Assembly: GCA_905233845.1 (NCBI GenBank) | Contig: CAJOFH010000015.1 | Coordinates: forward strand, 1 to 50,945 | Length of the DNA: 50,945 bases | Direction: 5' to 3' | DNA from: an uncultured Muribaculaceae bacterium | GTDB lineage: Bacteria; Bacteroidota; Bacteroidia; Bacteroidales; Muribaculaceae | Shown here: positions 1 to 7,551 of the stretch, in pieces | How positions within the stretch are numbered: the first letter of the stretch is position 1 | How the letters are laid out: each line of letters starts with the position of its first letter | The notes under the pieces: model-generated | Database searches by the model: none | What the model saw: only the letters and a program-made list of their open reading frames with translations | What the model was told of the DNA's origin: nothing | Position numbers and translations under genes: made by a program

Positions 1-773
1 GTGGTGGAAGTGGTGGAAAGGATTGAATACCGCACGCAAGGTGGCAATGTATTCGAGACTTGGGGCAATGTGTGCCGACTGGTACCGGTGAACCGTTTCG
101 GGAATCTCATACTTGACGAGGAGAACCGTGACAGCATAGAAGAATTGAGAATTGTGCCGGTGTGCATCGATGCCACAGATAGAGATAAAGGACCGATAAC
201 ATTCCTGGAGTGTGGAGACTTCGGCAATGATGCTGACACTGGTCCAGCACACCACTCGCATAACCCGAACAATCCTTTCCTCTCTGACTATGCAGATATA
301 GACGAGGTGATTCAGTTCGGGGCTTGCCGTACTGTTGGGAACGGTGAGAGGGAGGCGAAGGATGAGATATTCAGTAATCTGAATGTGGCTTTCTGGGATG
401 GAGCGACTGCAATGTTCCCGCCACATCTACCGCATCCGTGGATAGACTCTTTTGACACGGATTATTCTTACGTAACACAGAACACCAACACACCACAAGG
501 TACGCTAACTATAACATGGAGGGCTATATATGCAAACCATCCGTTCTCGCTGCGAATCAACAACCAGGCATACGGACAGGGAGTGGAGCGCTTGACCGAA
601 AGAAGAAGTATCAGTTCTCCTTCCTTGCCAAAGAGATTCCAAATGTACGCTCCACATTCTTTATTGATGGAAAGAAATACTTATGTGTCAAGCTTACGGC
701 CCAGTTCAACGAAGAGGGTATGTCCCAACTCCTCAAAGGTGAGTTCTACAAAATCGTGGACAGAAGTGGCTAA
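1..773 (+). pseudogene. Element (prophage-like) structural gene, 5'-partial and frameshifted
   Basis: The reading frame enters from the left edge and continues in frame 1 up to about base 600. The plausible C-terminus, with the run FFIDGKKYLC and ending KIVDRSG, is in frame 3 and stops at 773. Around 585-605 both frames carry related text (VERLTERR versus ALDRKKKYQF), so a single indel there, real or a sequencing error, explains the break. The protein is not one I can name. Its position beside a tyrosine recombinase, and a C-terminus that resembles Bacteroides phage tail-region proteins, suggest a structural gene of a prophage or integrative element. Function is unknown. Confidence 0.5.
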
Positions 774-784
774 CTTGCCACTTC
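763..784. terminator. Bidirectional hairpin between convergent element genes
   Basis: An 8-bp perfect stem (GAAGTGGC / GCCACTTC) with loop TAACTT sits exactly where the plus-strand gene (stop at 773) and the minus-strand integrase (stop at 770-772) converge. The stop codons of both genes are inside the loop and stem. A T-rich stretch follows on the plus strand. A shared terminator is the simplest reading. Confidence 0.5.
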
Positions 785-1996
785 CTCCACTTCTTTTCGC
801 TCCTCATCGTCATCTAGTGCGCCTTTGAATTGCTTGACCTCGCTATGCACAAGCATACTGTGTTCTTGGATATAGCGGTTTGTAGTACTGACATCGCTAT
901 GACGTGCTTGGTCACGAGCAATAACCACACCCTGCTCATTGGCAAGATCACGAATACCGCTATCTTTCAATGAATAGAACTGGTACTCATCTCCCCATCC
1001 TAATGCCTCACGCATCTTTTTCCATCGACGGTTGTACTGGTCCGCATTGCAACGGTCAGCAGCTGGCTTGAAATGCCTGCCGAATAAGAAGTAATCAGCA
1101 GGAGCAGAGAGAACACCAAGTTCAATCATTAGTTTTAATAATGTGTCATTCAAAGCCACCTTTGCACTTTTCTTGTTCTTGCTGAAATCCTCGCTGACAA
1201 AGATGGTCTTCTCTTTAACTGATATATCGCCAACTTTGAGATATGACAGCTCAGTAGGACGAATAAACGTGAAGTATTCCATGTAGCACGCAAGCAGGAA
1301 ATGCTTGTCCTCTTTTTTGAGATGCCGCCGCATTTGCTGAAGCATTTTGGGAGTTAAGTCCTTGCGATGTTTCTTCTTCTCATCAAGTGCTGGAATGCCA
1401 TCAACAGGATTATTGTCAATGTACTTGCGAGATACCATGAACTCAGCGAAACTAAAGCACCAACCACGATAGTTGTTACGTGTGCGTTCGCTTACACCAC
1501 GGTCAAGGTAGAGCCAGTCCAAGTATTCATTGACGAATATTCCGTCAAACTGATAAGCGTATTTAATTGGTGTAACGCAAGAATCGAGATACTGGTTCAA
1601 TACATTGATTCGAGATTGATAAGAATGCTTTGTTTTCTTTCTTGATTTTCGCCCAATATACTCCATATATCTAGATAAGACATCTGATATTAATGTAAAC
1701 CCACGACTTTCTTGCGCATTTACCCAAGGATTCCAGCCACTTCGCAGTTGACGAGTTATGGCTTCAATAATTTCGGCTGCTCGGCGCCTTTTTTCTGATT
1801 TCTTTTTGATATTGTCGAGCATGAATTTTTTGCGTTTCATTTCGCCAATTACAGGGTCAAACGCAAAGAAATCGACATACCAAGTTTTGCCTTCATGGAG
1901 CCTCGGATAGGTGAATCCGAGCGTTTCTGTGGCTGTGTTTCGTTTTGTTAGATACGACATTTTTTTAACATTTTTTGTCAGCCAATCGGATTTCAA
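770..1996 (-). CDS. Tyrosine recombinase / integrase of an integrated element
   Basis: This 408-aa protein has the layout of Bacteroidota phage integrases: an N-terminal arm-type region, a SAM-like core-binding domain (about 95-200), and a C-terminal catalytic domain. Catalytic signatures are visible: the first Arg in IRPTELSYL, a beta-hairpin Lys in SKNKKSAKV, box II as SLKDSGIRDL with Lys where many families have His, and the final ARHSDVSTTNRYI carrying His and the Tyr nucleophile. It is transcribed away from the neighbouring tRNA-Ser gene into the element. That is the usual arrangement for an integrase that recombines at a tRNA 3' end. An internal Met at residue 13 is an alternative start. 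Confidence 0.9.
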   Translation of the reverse strand: MKSDWLTKNVKKMSYLTKRNTATETLGFTYPRLHEGKTWYVDFFAFDPVIGEMKRKKFMLDNIKKKSEKRRRAAEIIEAITRQLRSGWNPWVNAQESRGFTLISDVLSRYMEYIGRKSRKKTKHSYQSRINVLNQYLDSCVTPIKYAYQFDGIFVNEYLDWLYLDRGVSERTRNNYRGWCFSFAEFMVSRKYIDNNPVDGIPALDEKKKHRKDLTPKMLQQMRRHLKKEDKHFLLACYMEYFTFIRPTELSYLKVGDISVKEKTIFVSEDFSKNKKSAKVALNDTLLKLMIELGVLSAPADYFLFGRHFKPAADRCNADQYNRRWKKMREALGWGDEYQFYSLKDSGIRDLANEQGVVIARDQARHSDVSTTNRYIQEHSMLVHSEVKQFKGALDDDEERKEVEEVAS

Positions 1997-2064
1997 AAAA
2001 TGTTTCCATTAATAATCATTGAAAAATTACTGTCCCTATGGTGTCCGAGTAATTTTAAAAAATT

Positions 2065-2099
2065 AGGGCTAACTATCTGATTGTCAGATTGTTAACCCT
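2065..2099 (-). terminator. Strong hairpin downstream of tRNA-Ser
   Basis: Two 16-nt arms (2065-2080 and 2084-2099) pair with two mismatches around a TTG loop. Read on the minus strand the hairpin lies just 3' of the tRNA and is followed by AATTTTTT, which fits an intrinsic terminator for the tRNA transcript. It also lies between the tRNA and the integrase, so part of it could belong to the recombination site. Confidence 0.65.
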
Positions 2100-2103
2100 G
2101 ATT

Positions 2104-2193
2104 TGGCGGAGAGGACAAGATTCGAACTTGCGGTAGAGTTACCCCTACGGCAGTTTAGCAAACTGCTGGTTTCAGCCACTCACCCACCTCTCC
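2104..2193 (-). tRNA. tRNA-Ser (anticodon GCU), CCA encoded
   Basis: On the minus strand the acceptor arms GGAGAGG and CCTCTCC pair, followed by discriminator G and an encoded CCA (2104-2106). The anticodon stem AGCAGT/ACTGC holds the loop TTGCTAA, giving anticodon GCT. The T-loop TTCGAATC is present. The long variable arm (around GCCGTAGGGGTAACTCTACCGC) is typical of class II serine tRNAs. The 3' end faces the integrase, making it the probable integration site. Confidence 0.95.
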
Positions 2194-2516
2194 AGTGCCA
2201 TTAGTGCTGAAAATTTCTTTAAGCGGGTGCAAAGTTAGTGCAATTTTTCAAATCTGCAAAAAAATCGAGCAAAAAAGTGAAATATTTTTTATGATTGTTG
2301 TTCAATGTGCATTATTACGTAAAAAATGACTAGTAGGTATTAGCCCTATTCATAACAGTAAATCACGTAGAGTCTCATTCCTCCATAGTAAGAGTGTCCC
2401 GTTTCATTGGCATAAATTGGTGCTTTTTCTAAAAAAAAGAATCAATATTTTTGGTAAAGCCAAAAAAAACAGCTAAATTTGCACATCTATAATATTAATC
2501 ATAAAACTATAACAAA
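2194..2516 (+). other. Intergenic region with promoter at its right end
   Basis: No gene is seen between the tRNA and the first secreted-protein gene. The stretch is AT-rich with several A and T runs. The only element I can support is the promoter at 2448-2481. The leftmost part should hold the upstream promoter of the leftward tRNA gene, but I see no clear match. Confidence 0.5.
2448..2481 (+). promoter_or_regulatory. Bacteroidota-type promoter
   Basis: TTTTTG at 2448-2453 is followed after 20 nt by TAAATTTG at 2474-2481, matching the Bacteroidota -33 (TTG) / -7 (TAnnTTTG) consensus. It would start a transcript near 2487 that reads into the three secreted-protein genes. Confidence 0.7.
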
Positions 2517-3044
2517 ATGAAAAAATCTCTATTAATCATTGTTGCTCTGTTGAGCAGCGTAACCTTCAACGCATTAGCGATAACTGAGGATGGTCAGTTA
2601 GAAAGCGGCTTTCGTGGCATAATTGACATCACTTCACAAATTGGTATAGGTAGCCACTCTCGTGACATGTATCAGGAGCAAGCTGGTTTCACTGGCGGTT
2701 TCCAGATTAATCACCTGGTTTTTGTTGGTGGTGGTGTTAGTCCAACGCTCCATCTTTATGAAGATGCCCATAATTCCTTCAATGCAAAATTCGTTCTTCC
2801 TATATATGGCGCTGTACGTTTTGACTTTTTAGATAGGAAGATCACCCCGTTTGTTGAAGGCCGCGCAGGCTATTATATCGATACCGACAACTCCGATGCC
2901 AGTGGTTTATACATCTATGGTGGTGCTGGTGTACGCATAAGTCGCTTCAGCATCTCAGCTGGTTATACAAACTATGGAAATGGCGGTCGCTACTATAAAG
3001 AAGCATCAAGCTTTATTGGCCTAAAAGCTGCAATTGAATTCTAA
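2517..3044 (+). CDS. Small outer-membrane beta-barrel protein
   Basis: This 175-aa protein has an N-terminal signal peptide (MKKSLLIIVALL... cut after about ALA). The body is made of alternating amphipathic strands with Gly and aromatic residues, ending in Phe (IEF), as in outer-membrane barrels. It is clearly paralogous to the C-terminal part of the protein at 6062-6781: both have GFRG.ID, FTGG.Q.N...FVG.G..P, LPIY..VRFDF and P F.. RVGY-like segments in the same order. It lacks the N-terminal KNGS module of that relative. It is the first gene of a three-gene unit of secreted proteins behind a good promoter. Function is unknown; a structural or transport accessory role in the envelope is possible. 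Confidence 0.75.
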   Translation: MKKSLLIIVALLSSVTFNALAITEDGQLESGFRGIIDITSQIGIGSHSRDMYQEQAGFTGGFQINHLVFVGGGVSPTLHLYEDAHNSFNAKFVLPIYGAVRFDFLDRKITPFVEGRAGYYIDTDNSDASGLYIYGGAGVRISRFSISAGYTNYGNGGRYYKEASSFIGLKAAIEF

Positions 3045-3057
3045 AAGAATATAGCTT

Positions 3058-3609
3058 ATGATTAAAAAAACTTTTTTCATACTTTGTTCTGTAATCATTG
3101 CATTCAGCGCACTGGCAGAGAACCCCTTACACTTAAAATCAGGATCTTTACGTGAGCTCAAGAGATGTGGCAAGAGCATAAGTTGCCACTTTGATTTCTC
3201 AGGCACTCGTGCCAACCGCAAATCGTTAAATGAATACTTGGTGAACGATTATCAAAGCAGCCGCAAGGAGTTTGACAATAATGTCCCAACCATGATAAAA
3301 TGGTTTTCGGATCGCTGGGACGATGACATCGACGATGGTCCAAGATATACATCAAACCCCAATGCACCATATCACATGGAGGTTGTCATACGCACTCTTC
3401 AACTTGGCACAAAAAGTCGCTTTGGTGGTTCGTCAATAAGTGGTTATGTGTACTTTTATTACAACGGCGATGAAATCCCATTTGCCGAAGTTGAGATTCT
3501 AAAACTCGAGGGCACCCAGTTTAAAGTTCCCCTTCCAGGTTACGAGGGTCTATATCAAGTGTTTAATGACCTTGCCGAATACCTGTGTGACTTAATTTTC
3601 AAATCGTAA
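3058..3609 (+). CDS. Secreted protein of unknown function (small paralogous family)
   Basis: This 183-aa protein has a clear signal peptide (MIKKTFFILCSVIIAFSALA). The mature part has the pattern FDFSGT.....SL.EYL followed by a charged stretch and IKWF.DRW, then a beta-rich C-terminus. The same order of motifs (F/W-D-x-S, a Pro/Ser-x-x-E segment, an aromatic-rich W region) can be seen in the proteins at 3661-4221 and 11472-12023, so I treat the three as a divergent family. It follows the barrel gene by 13 nt and is probably co-transcribed. No enzymatic motif is evident. Confidence 0.7.
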   Translation: MIKKTFFILCSVIIAFSALAENPLHLKSGSLRELKRCGKSISCHFDFSGTRANRKSLNEYLVNDYQSSRKEFDNNVPTMIKWFSDRWDDDIDDGPRYTSNPNAPYHMEVVIRTLQLGTKSRFGGSSISGYVYFYYNGDEIPFAEVEILKLEGTQFKVPLPGYEGLYQVFNDLAEYLCDLIFKS

Positions 3610-3660
3610 AAAATTTAACCTAATTTATAATCATTAATTTAAACTTAATTTACAGTAATT

Positions 3661-4221
3661 ATGAAGAAATTATTTGCTTTTTCAATCATGCTGTGCACCG
3701 TTTTAGCAGCATTGGCCGATGCCAAAATTCAGAATGGCTCAATGATTAACTTAAAAGATCCAAATGCTAGAGTCCTAATCACTTGGGATTACAGCAGGAT
3801 GCTCATTGAAGACAAGACTCCTGAAGCATTCCTTGCCGAGAAGGGTGCAGATTGGCAGCGCGACTATCCCGCTGAGGTAGCAGCTGGAGAGTCGGCCTTT
3901 GCGACAAAATTTAACAAGAAAAACAAAAAATATGCTTTGATCACCGATGATGACATGGCGGCTCAATATGAGATTGTTTTTCACGTTGATAAATTCAATT
4001 ATGGAAGCACCGCTACCGCAATCCTCTTTGGAGGTTTTTCACGCGGAGCCAGCATTGAAGGAAGGGGTGAGGTTATCAACCTCAGGACCAATGAAGTGAT
4101 TTGCACATTCAACTATGACTGCTCGGGCAGCTCGGGCTACAGCAATGAAGCTCGTCGCATTATGGCCTATGAAGATTTGGCAGAAGATGTAGCAAAGCTT
4201 GTTTCAAAAGCTAAAAAATAA
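3661..4221 (+). CDS. Secreted protein of unknown function (same small family)
   Basis: This 186-aa protein starts with a signal peptide (MKKLFAFSIMLCTVLAALA). It contains ITWDYSRM and a TPEAFLAEKGADWQ segment that match the WDWSK / TPYEWI pair of the lipoprotein at 11472-12023. The middle holds a Gly-rich beta region (AILFGGFSRGASIEGRGEV). The end is helical and Lys-rich. It is the last gene of the unit and is followed by a strong terminator. Function is not recognised; its relatives near and inside the pigment cluster suggest an envelope role connected to it. Confidence 0.7.
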   Translation: MKKLFAFSIMLCTVLAALADAKIQNGSMINLKDPNARVLITWDYSRMLIEDKTPEAFLAEKGADWQRDYPAEVAAGESAFATKFNKKNKKYALITDDDMAAQYEIVFHVDKFNYGSTATAILFGGFSRGASIEGRGEVINLRTNEVICTFNYDCSGSSGYSNEARRIMAYEDLAEDVAKLVSKAKK

Positions 4222-4246
4222 GAATAAGAAATAAAAATTAAATTTT

Positions 4247-4295
4247 GAATATTCAGCGGTTTTGTCTTCATAAAACCGCTGAATATTCGTTTTTT
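4247..4295 (+). terminator. Strong intrinsic terminator
   Basis: A perfect 17-bp stem (4247-4263 with 4272-4288) and an 8-nt loop are followed by GTTTTTT. It separates the upstream secreted-protein unit from the pigment cluster. Confidence 0.95.
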
Positions 4296-4428
4296 ACCCA
4301 TTTTTATATTTCTCATTATCATATTATTATTGAACTATATAAAATATTTAATTTTTCAAAAATAATTAATTTACTATGGCGCAAAAATTTTATTAATAAA
4401 ACATAGATGTGAATTAAAAATATTATTG

Positions 4429-4436
4429 TACTTTTG
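4429..4436 (+). promoter_or_regulatory. Promoter -7 box before the pigment cluster
   Basis: TACTTTTG matches the TAnnTTTG element. No good TTG is seen 20 nt upstream, so the -33 box is weak, which would fit a promoter that needs an activator. It would give a leader of about 80 nt containing the GACGTC repeats. The rest of 4296-4522 is AT-rich and holds no gene that I can see. Confidence 0.6.
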
Positions 4437-4463
4437 CAGTTTAAAACTTTATTTGCATATTAA

Positions 4464-4512
4464 GACGTCAAACAATAAAAACACTTCATTATTGTGACGT
4501 CAAAACAATAAA
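4464..4512 (+). repeat. Paired GACGTC-type repeats, candidate operator
   Basis: GACGTCAAACAATAAA (4464-4479) is repeated as GACGTCAAAACAATAAA (4496-4512), 32 bp apart. The region also contains the inverted arms TTATTGT (4489-4495) and ACAATAA (from 4505) around the second GACGTC. The repeats lie between the -7 box and the first gene of the cluster. A dimeric regulator site or leader structure is plausible. Confidence 0.5.
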
Positions 4513-4522
4513 CTACATTTTT

Positions 4523-6037
4523 ATGAACCAGATTATTACAATCGACAACATAAAAGACATCGTTTGCGGAGGAAAACCCATAGAATCAGACCAACTGCCA
4601 TGGCAAGAGATTGAGAAGTCTTACGTTTTTCTCAAAGACTTTGCCAAGGACAAGATAATCTATGGCATCAACACAGGATTTGGTCCTATGGCTCAGTGGC
4701 GTGTTGATGACCAGTCACTCAAGGGTTTACAATACAACATTATCCGCAGTCATTCCACAGGTGCTGGTGAGGCATTGCCCGACGACTTCGTTAAATCAGC
4801 GATGGTGGTTAGATTGAGTCAACTTGCTCAAGGATATTCTGGCGTTCACCCCGACACGTTACGATTGCTCATTGAGATGATCAACAACGACATTCTTCCC
4901 TTTATTCCACGTCATGGAAGCGTGGGAGCTAGTGGTGACCTTGTTCAACTCGCTCACATGGCGCTTTGTATGCTCGGTGAGGGCAAGGTGCATTATCATG
5001 GTGAATGGCGCGACACCTCAGGGGTGTTTGCCGAATTAGGCATCAAGCCCCTTGAGATACACATCCGTGAAGGCTTGTCTCTTGTCAATGGCACATCAGT
5101 TATGACTGGTATAGGTATCGTCAACCAATTCGCAGCTGAGAAATTGCTCGACTGGGCAGTACTTAGCTCCGTATGGATGAATGAAGTTGCAGCGTCCTAC
5201 GACGACTTCATGGCAGAACCGCTGCAACAGGTACGCCGCCATCCAGGGCAAATAGAGATTGCCCGTCGAATGCGCGAACTTGCCAAAGGTAGCCAATTGC
5301 TGAGCAGTCGCCAGCATGTACTCTATGACGAGAGTCACCGCGACGTGAAAGTGTTCAAGCACAAAGTCCAAGCTTACTACTCGCTGCGCTGCGTTCCACA
5401 GATACTTGGTCCCATCCTTGAAGTTGTGGAGAACTCGCGTCGCGTGCTTGAGGAAGAGCTCAACTGTGCCAGCGACAACCCCATCGTCGACCCCGAGAGC
5501 CAGAACGTGTATCATGGTGGCAACTTCCATGGCGACTACACATCGCTTGAACAAGACAAGCTTAAGATTGCAATGGTTCGACTGACGATGACAGCCGAGC
5601 GCCAGCTCAACTACTTGTTCCACGATCGCATCAATGGAATCCTACCCCCGTTCCTCAACCTAGGCACCTTGGGTTTAAACTACGGGATGCAAGCTTGCCA
5701 GTTCACAGCCACTTCGACCACTGCCGAGAGCCAAACGTTAGCAATGCCCAACTACGTTCACAGCATCCCTAACAACAACGACAACCAAGACATAGTGAGC
5801 ATGGGCACCAACACTGCATTGTTGTGCAAGCAGGTACTTGACAATGCTTTCCAGGTCATGGCGATTCACATGGTAGCTCTGGCTCAGGCCAGTGACTGCC
5901 TAAATATTGTCAACAAGCTCTCGCCAGCAACTCGCAAAGAATATGATGCAATAAGAAGAATTATTGGCACCCGAGTAGAAGATGTTCCATTCTATGACGA
6001 GCTACGAGAAGTTGAAGGTCATCTTAGATATTATTAG
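4523..6037 (+). CDS. Tyrosine ammonia-lyase (flexirubin/aryl-polyene type)
   Basis: This 504-aa member of the aromatic amino acid lyase family would convert tyrosine to p-coumarate. The MIO cofactor triad Ala136-Ser137-Gly138 sits in GSVGASGDLVQL. Other family blocks are present: YGINTGFGPMAQ with the catalytic Tyr near residue 52, the NGTSVMTG block, YSLRCVPQ and HSIPNNNDNQD. The substrate-selectivity pair is Ser76-His77 (IIRSHSTG). That pair looks histidase-like, but the characterised Flavobacterium johnsoniae TAL has the same IRSH context and overall sequence, so tyrosine is the better guess. As first gene of the cluster it supplies the aryl starter. Histidase is the alternative, but there are no hut neighbours. 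Confidence 0.88.
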   Translation: MNQIITIDNIKDIVCGGKPIESDQLPWQEIEKSYVFLKDFAKDKIIYGINTGFGPMAQWRVDDQSLKGLQYNIIRSHSTGAGEALPDDFVKSAMVVRLSQLAQGYSGVHPDTLRLLIEMINNDILPFIPRHGSVGASGDLVQLAHMALCMLGEGKVHYHGEWRDTSGVFAELGIKPLEIHIREGLSLVNGTSVMTGIGIVNQFAAEKLLDWAVLSSVWMNEVAASYDDFMAEPLQQVRRHPGQIEIARRMRELAKGSQLLSSRQHVLYDESHRDVKVFKHKVQAYYSLRCVPQILGPILEVVENSRRVLEEELNCASDNPIVDPESQNVYHGGNFHGDYTSLEQDKLKIAMVRLTMTAERQLNYLFHDRINGILPPFLNLGTLGLNYGMQACQFTATSTTAESQTLAMPNYVHSIPNNNDNQDIVSMGTNTALLCKQVLDNAFQVMAIHMVALAQASDCLNIVNKLSPATRKEYDAIRRIIGTRVEDVPFYDELREVEGHLRYY

Positions 6038-6061
6038 AAATTAATTATAAATCATTATATT

Positions 6062-6781
6062 ATGAGAAAAATATTTTTCCTTTTGATTCTTGTAGCCCTT
6101 GCTACTCGCATGAGTGCTCAAGATGTGGTATACCTGAAAAACGGTAGCATTATCAATGGTGCTATTATTGAGCATGTGCTTAATGACCATGTGAAAGTTG
6201 AGACAGCTGACGGCAGTTTGTGGGTATTCAACATGGACGAAGTAGAGCGCATATCATTCTGCCGTTACAGAGAGAAGCCCCAGCCCCAAGAGGACTTCTA
6301 CAGGCTTCCCAGCGACAACTATCTGAAGAAAGGATTCAGAGGATTTATTGACCTTGGAGCTGATTTAGGCGTTAGAGACGCTGTCGATGATTACTATATG
6401 CTAAGTGCTTCGTTCACTGGCGGCTACCAATTCAACCGTTTCCTGTTTGTGGGCGTTGGCATTGCTCCAACAATAGGTATAACCGACGACAATTACTGGG
6501 ATTGGTACTGGGACTATTATGACAAACATCACAACAGAAACACAGGTTTTATCCTTCCAATTTATGCCAACGTTCGGTTTGACTTTGTCAATGCCAAGGT
6601 TTCTCCCTTTATCGACACTCGCGTTGGTTATAGTGTGACCGACTATTGCCGTGGCGCTTACGTCTACGTGGGCGCTGGTTGCCGCATCAAGCATTGTAAT
6701 TTGGGTGTCGGCTACACCTATCAGGACAACGATGGCTTTGATATGGGATTTGCCTCTTTTAAAGTCGGTTTTGAATTTTAA
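6062..6781 (+). CDS. KNGS-module + outer-membrane beta-barrel protein
   Basis: This 239-aa protein has a signal peptide (MRKIFFLLILVALATRMSA) and two parts. Residues about 20-65 form a small beta module beginning QDVVYLKNGSIINGAII and ending MDEVERIS, a common N-terminal module of Bacteroidota secreted proteins. Residues about 85-239 are a beta-barrel paralogous to the protein at 2517-3044, ending in Phe. The same module recurs at the N-terminus of the three SUMF1-like proteins at 7552-10243. It lies 24 nt after the ammonia-lyase gene in the same direction. Its role is unknown; an outer-membrane function tied to the pigment is an inference from position. Confidence 0.75.
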   Translation: MRKIFFLLILVALATRMSAQDVVYLKNGSIINGAIIEHVLNDHVKVETADGSLWVFNMDEVERISFCRYREKPQPQEDFYRLPSDNYLKKGFRGFIDLGADLGVRDAVDDYYMLSASFTGGYQFNRFLFVGVGIAPTIGITDDNYWDWYWDYYDKHHNRNTGFILPIYANVRFDFVNAKVSPFIDTRVGYSVTDYCRGAYVYVGAGCRIKHCNLGVGYTYQDNDGFDMGFASFKVGFEF

Positions 6782-6793
6782 TTCATTGAAAGT

Positions 6794-7522
6794 ATGGAAT
6801 TTGCATTAGTGACAGGTGGTTCACGCGGAATAGGCAAGGCAATAGCACTTGAACTAGCTCGCCGTGGCAAGTCGGTAATTATTAACTTTCTTAGCAATGC
6901 TGAGGCTGCCGAGCAGACTAAGGCTGAGGTTGAGGCGCTGGGCGTAAGGGCCGAGTTGATGCAGTTCGACACAGCTAGTCCTGAGGCCATAGAAACTGCT
7001 GTGGAGCAGTGGGCCGTGGCCCATCCCGATGACTATATCCAAGTGCTCGTGAACAACGCTGGCGTGCGTCGCGACAACCTAATGATATTCATGCAAGACG
7101 AAGAATGGCACCAGGTACTTGACACCACGCTCAATGGATTCTTCTATCTCACGCGCCGACTCTTGAAGGACATGCTCACCCACCGCAGCGGACGCGTGAT
7201 AAACGTGACCTCATTAAGCGGCCTAAAGGGATTGCCAGGACAAGCCAATTACTCGGCAGCCAAGGCTGCGGTAATAGGTGCCACCAAGGCTCTTGCACAA
7301 GAAGTGGCACAACGCAAAGTCACAGTCAATGCCGTAGCTCCCGGGTTTATCGACACCGACATGACCAAAGACCTTGACGTTAACGAGCTAAAGAAGCTCG
7401 TTCCCATGCGTCGTTTTGGTAAGCCCGAGGAAGTAGCATCGCTTGTTGGTTTCCTCGCTTCGAATGATGCTGCTTATATCACTGGCCAAGTTATTAGCAT
7501 TAATGGAGGACTTTATACTTAA
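6794..7522 (+). CDS. 3-oxoacyl-ACP reductase (FabG-like SDR)
   Basis: This 242-aa short-chain dehydrogenase has an NADPH-binding TGGSRGIG (7-14), NNAG (87-90), and catalytic Ser140, Tyr153 and Lys157 (YSAAK). The C-terminus ending TGQVISINGGLYT is typical of FabG. It would reduce the beta-keto group during each round of polyene chain building, before dehydration by the hot-dog enzymes in the cluster. It is the only ketoreductase seen here, matching the single ketoreductase of known aryl-polyene clusters. Confidence 0.93.
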   Translation: MEFALVTGGSRGIGKAIALELARRGKSVIINFLSNAEAAEQTKAEVEALGVRAELMQFDTASPEAIETAVEQWAVAHPDDYIQVLVNNAGVRRDNLMIFMQDEEWHQVLDTTLNGFFYLTRRLLKDMLTHRSGRVINVTSLSGLKGLPGQANYSAAKAAVIGATKALAQEVAQRKVTVNAVAPGFIDTDMTKDLDVNELKKLVPMRRFGKPEEVASLVGFLASNDAAYITGQVISINGGLYT

Positions 7523-7551
7523 TGTCAATACGTTTTTTTATTTGCTTAAAA

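Noticed and set aside
5096-5623. Minus-strand open frame within the ammonia-lyase gene
   Set aside because: It is a shadow of a strongly conserved gene, with no signal, motif or promoter of its own. Similar shadows in the ketosynthase, FAD enzyme and receptor genes were left out.
4523-6037. Histidine utilisation (hutH) assignment
   Set aside because: No hut genes nearby; overall text follows the Flavobacterium tyrosine ammonia-lyase and the gene heads a pigment operon.
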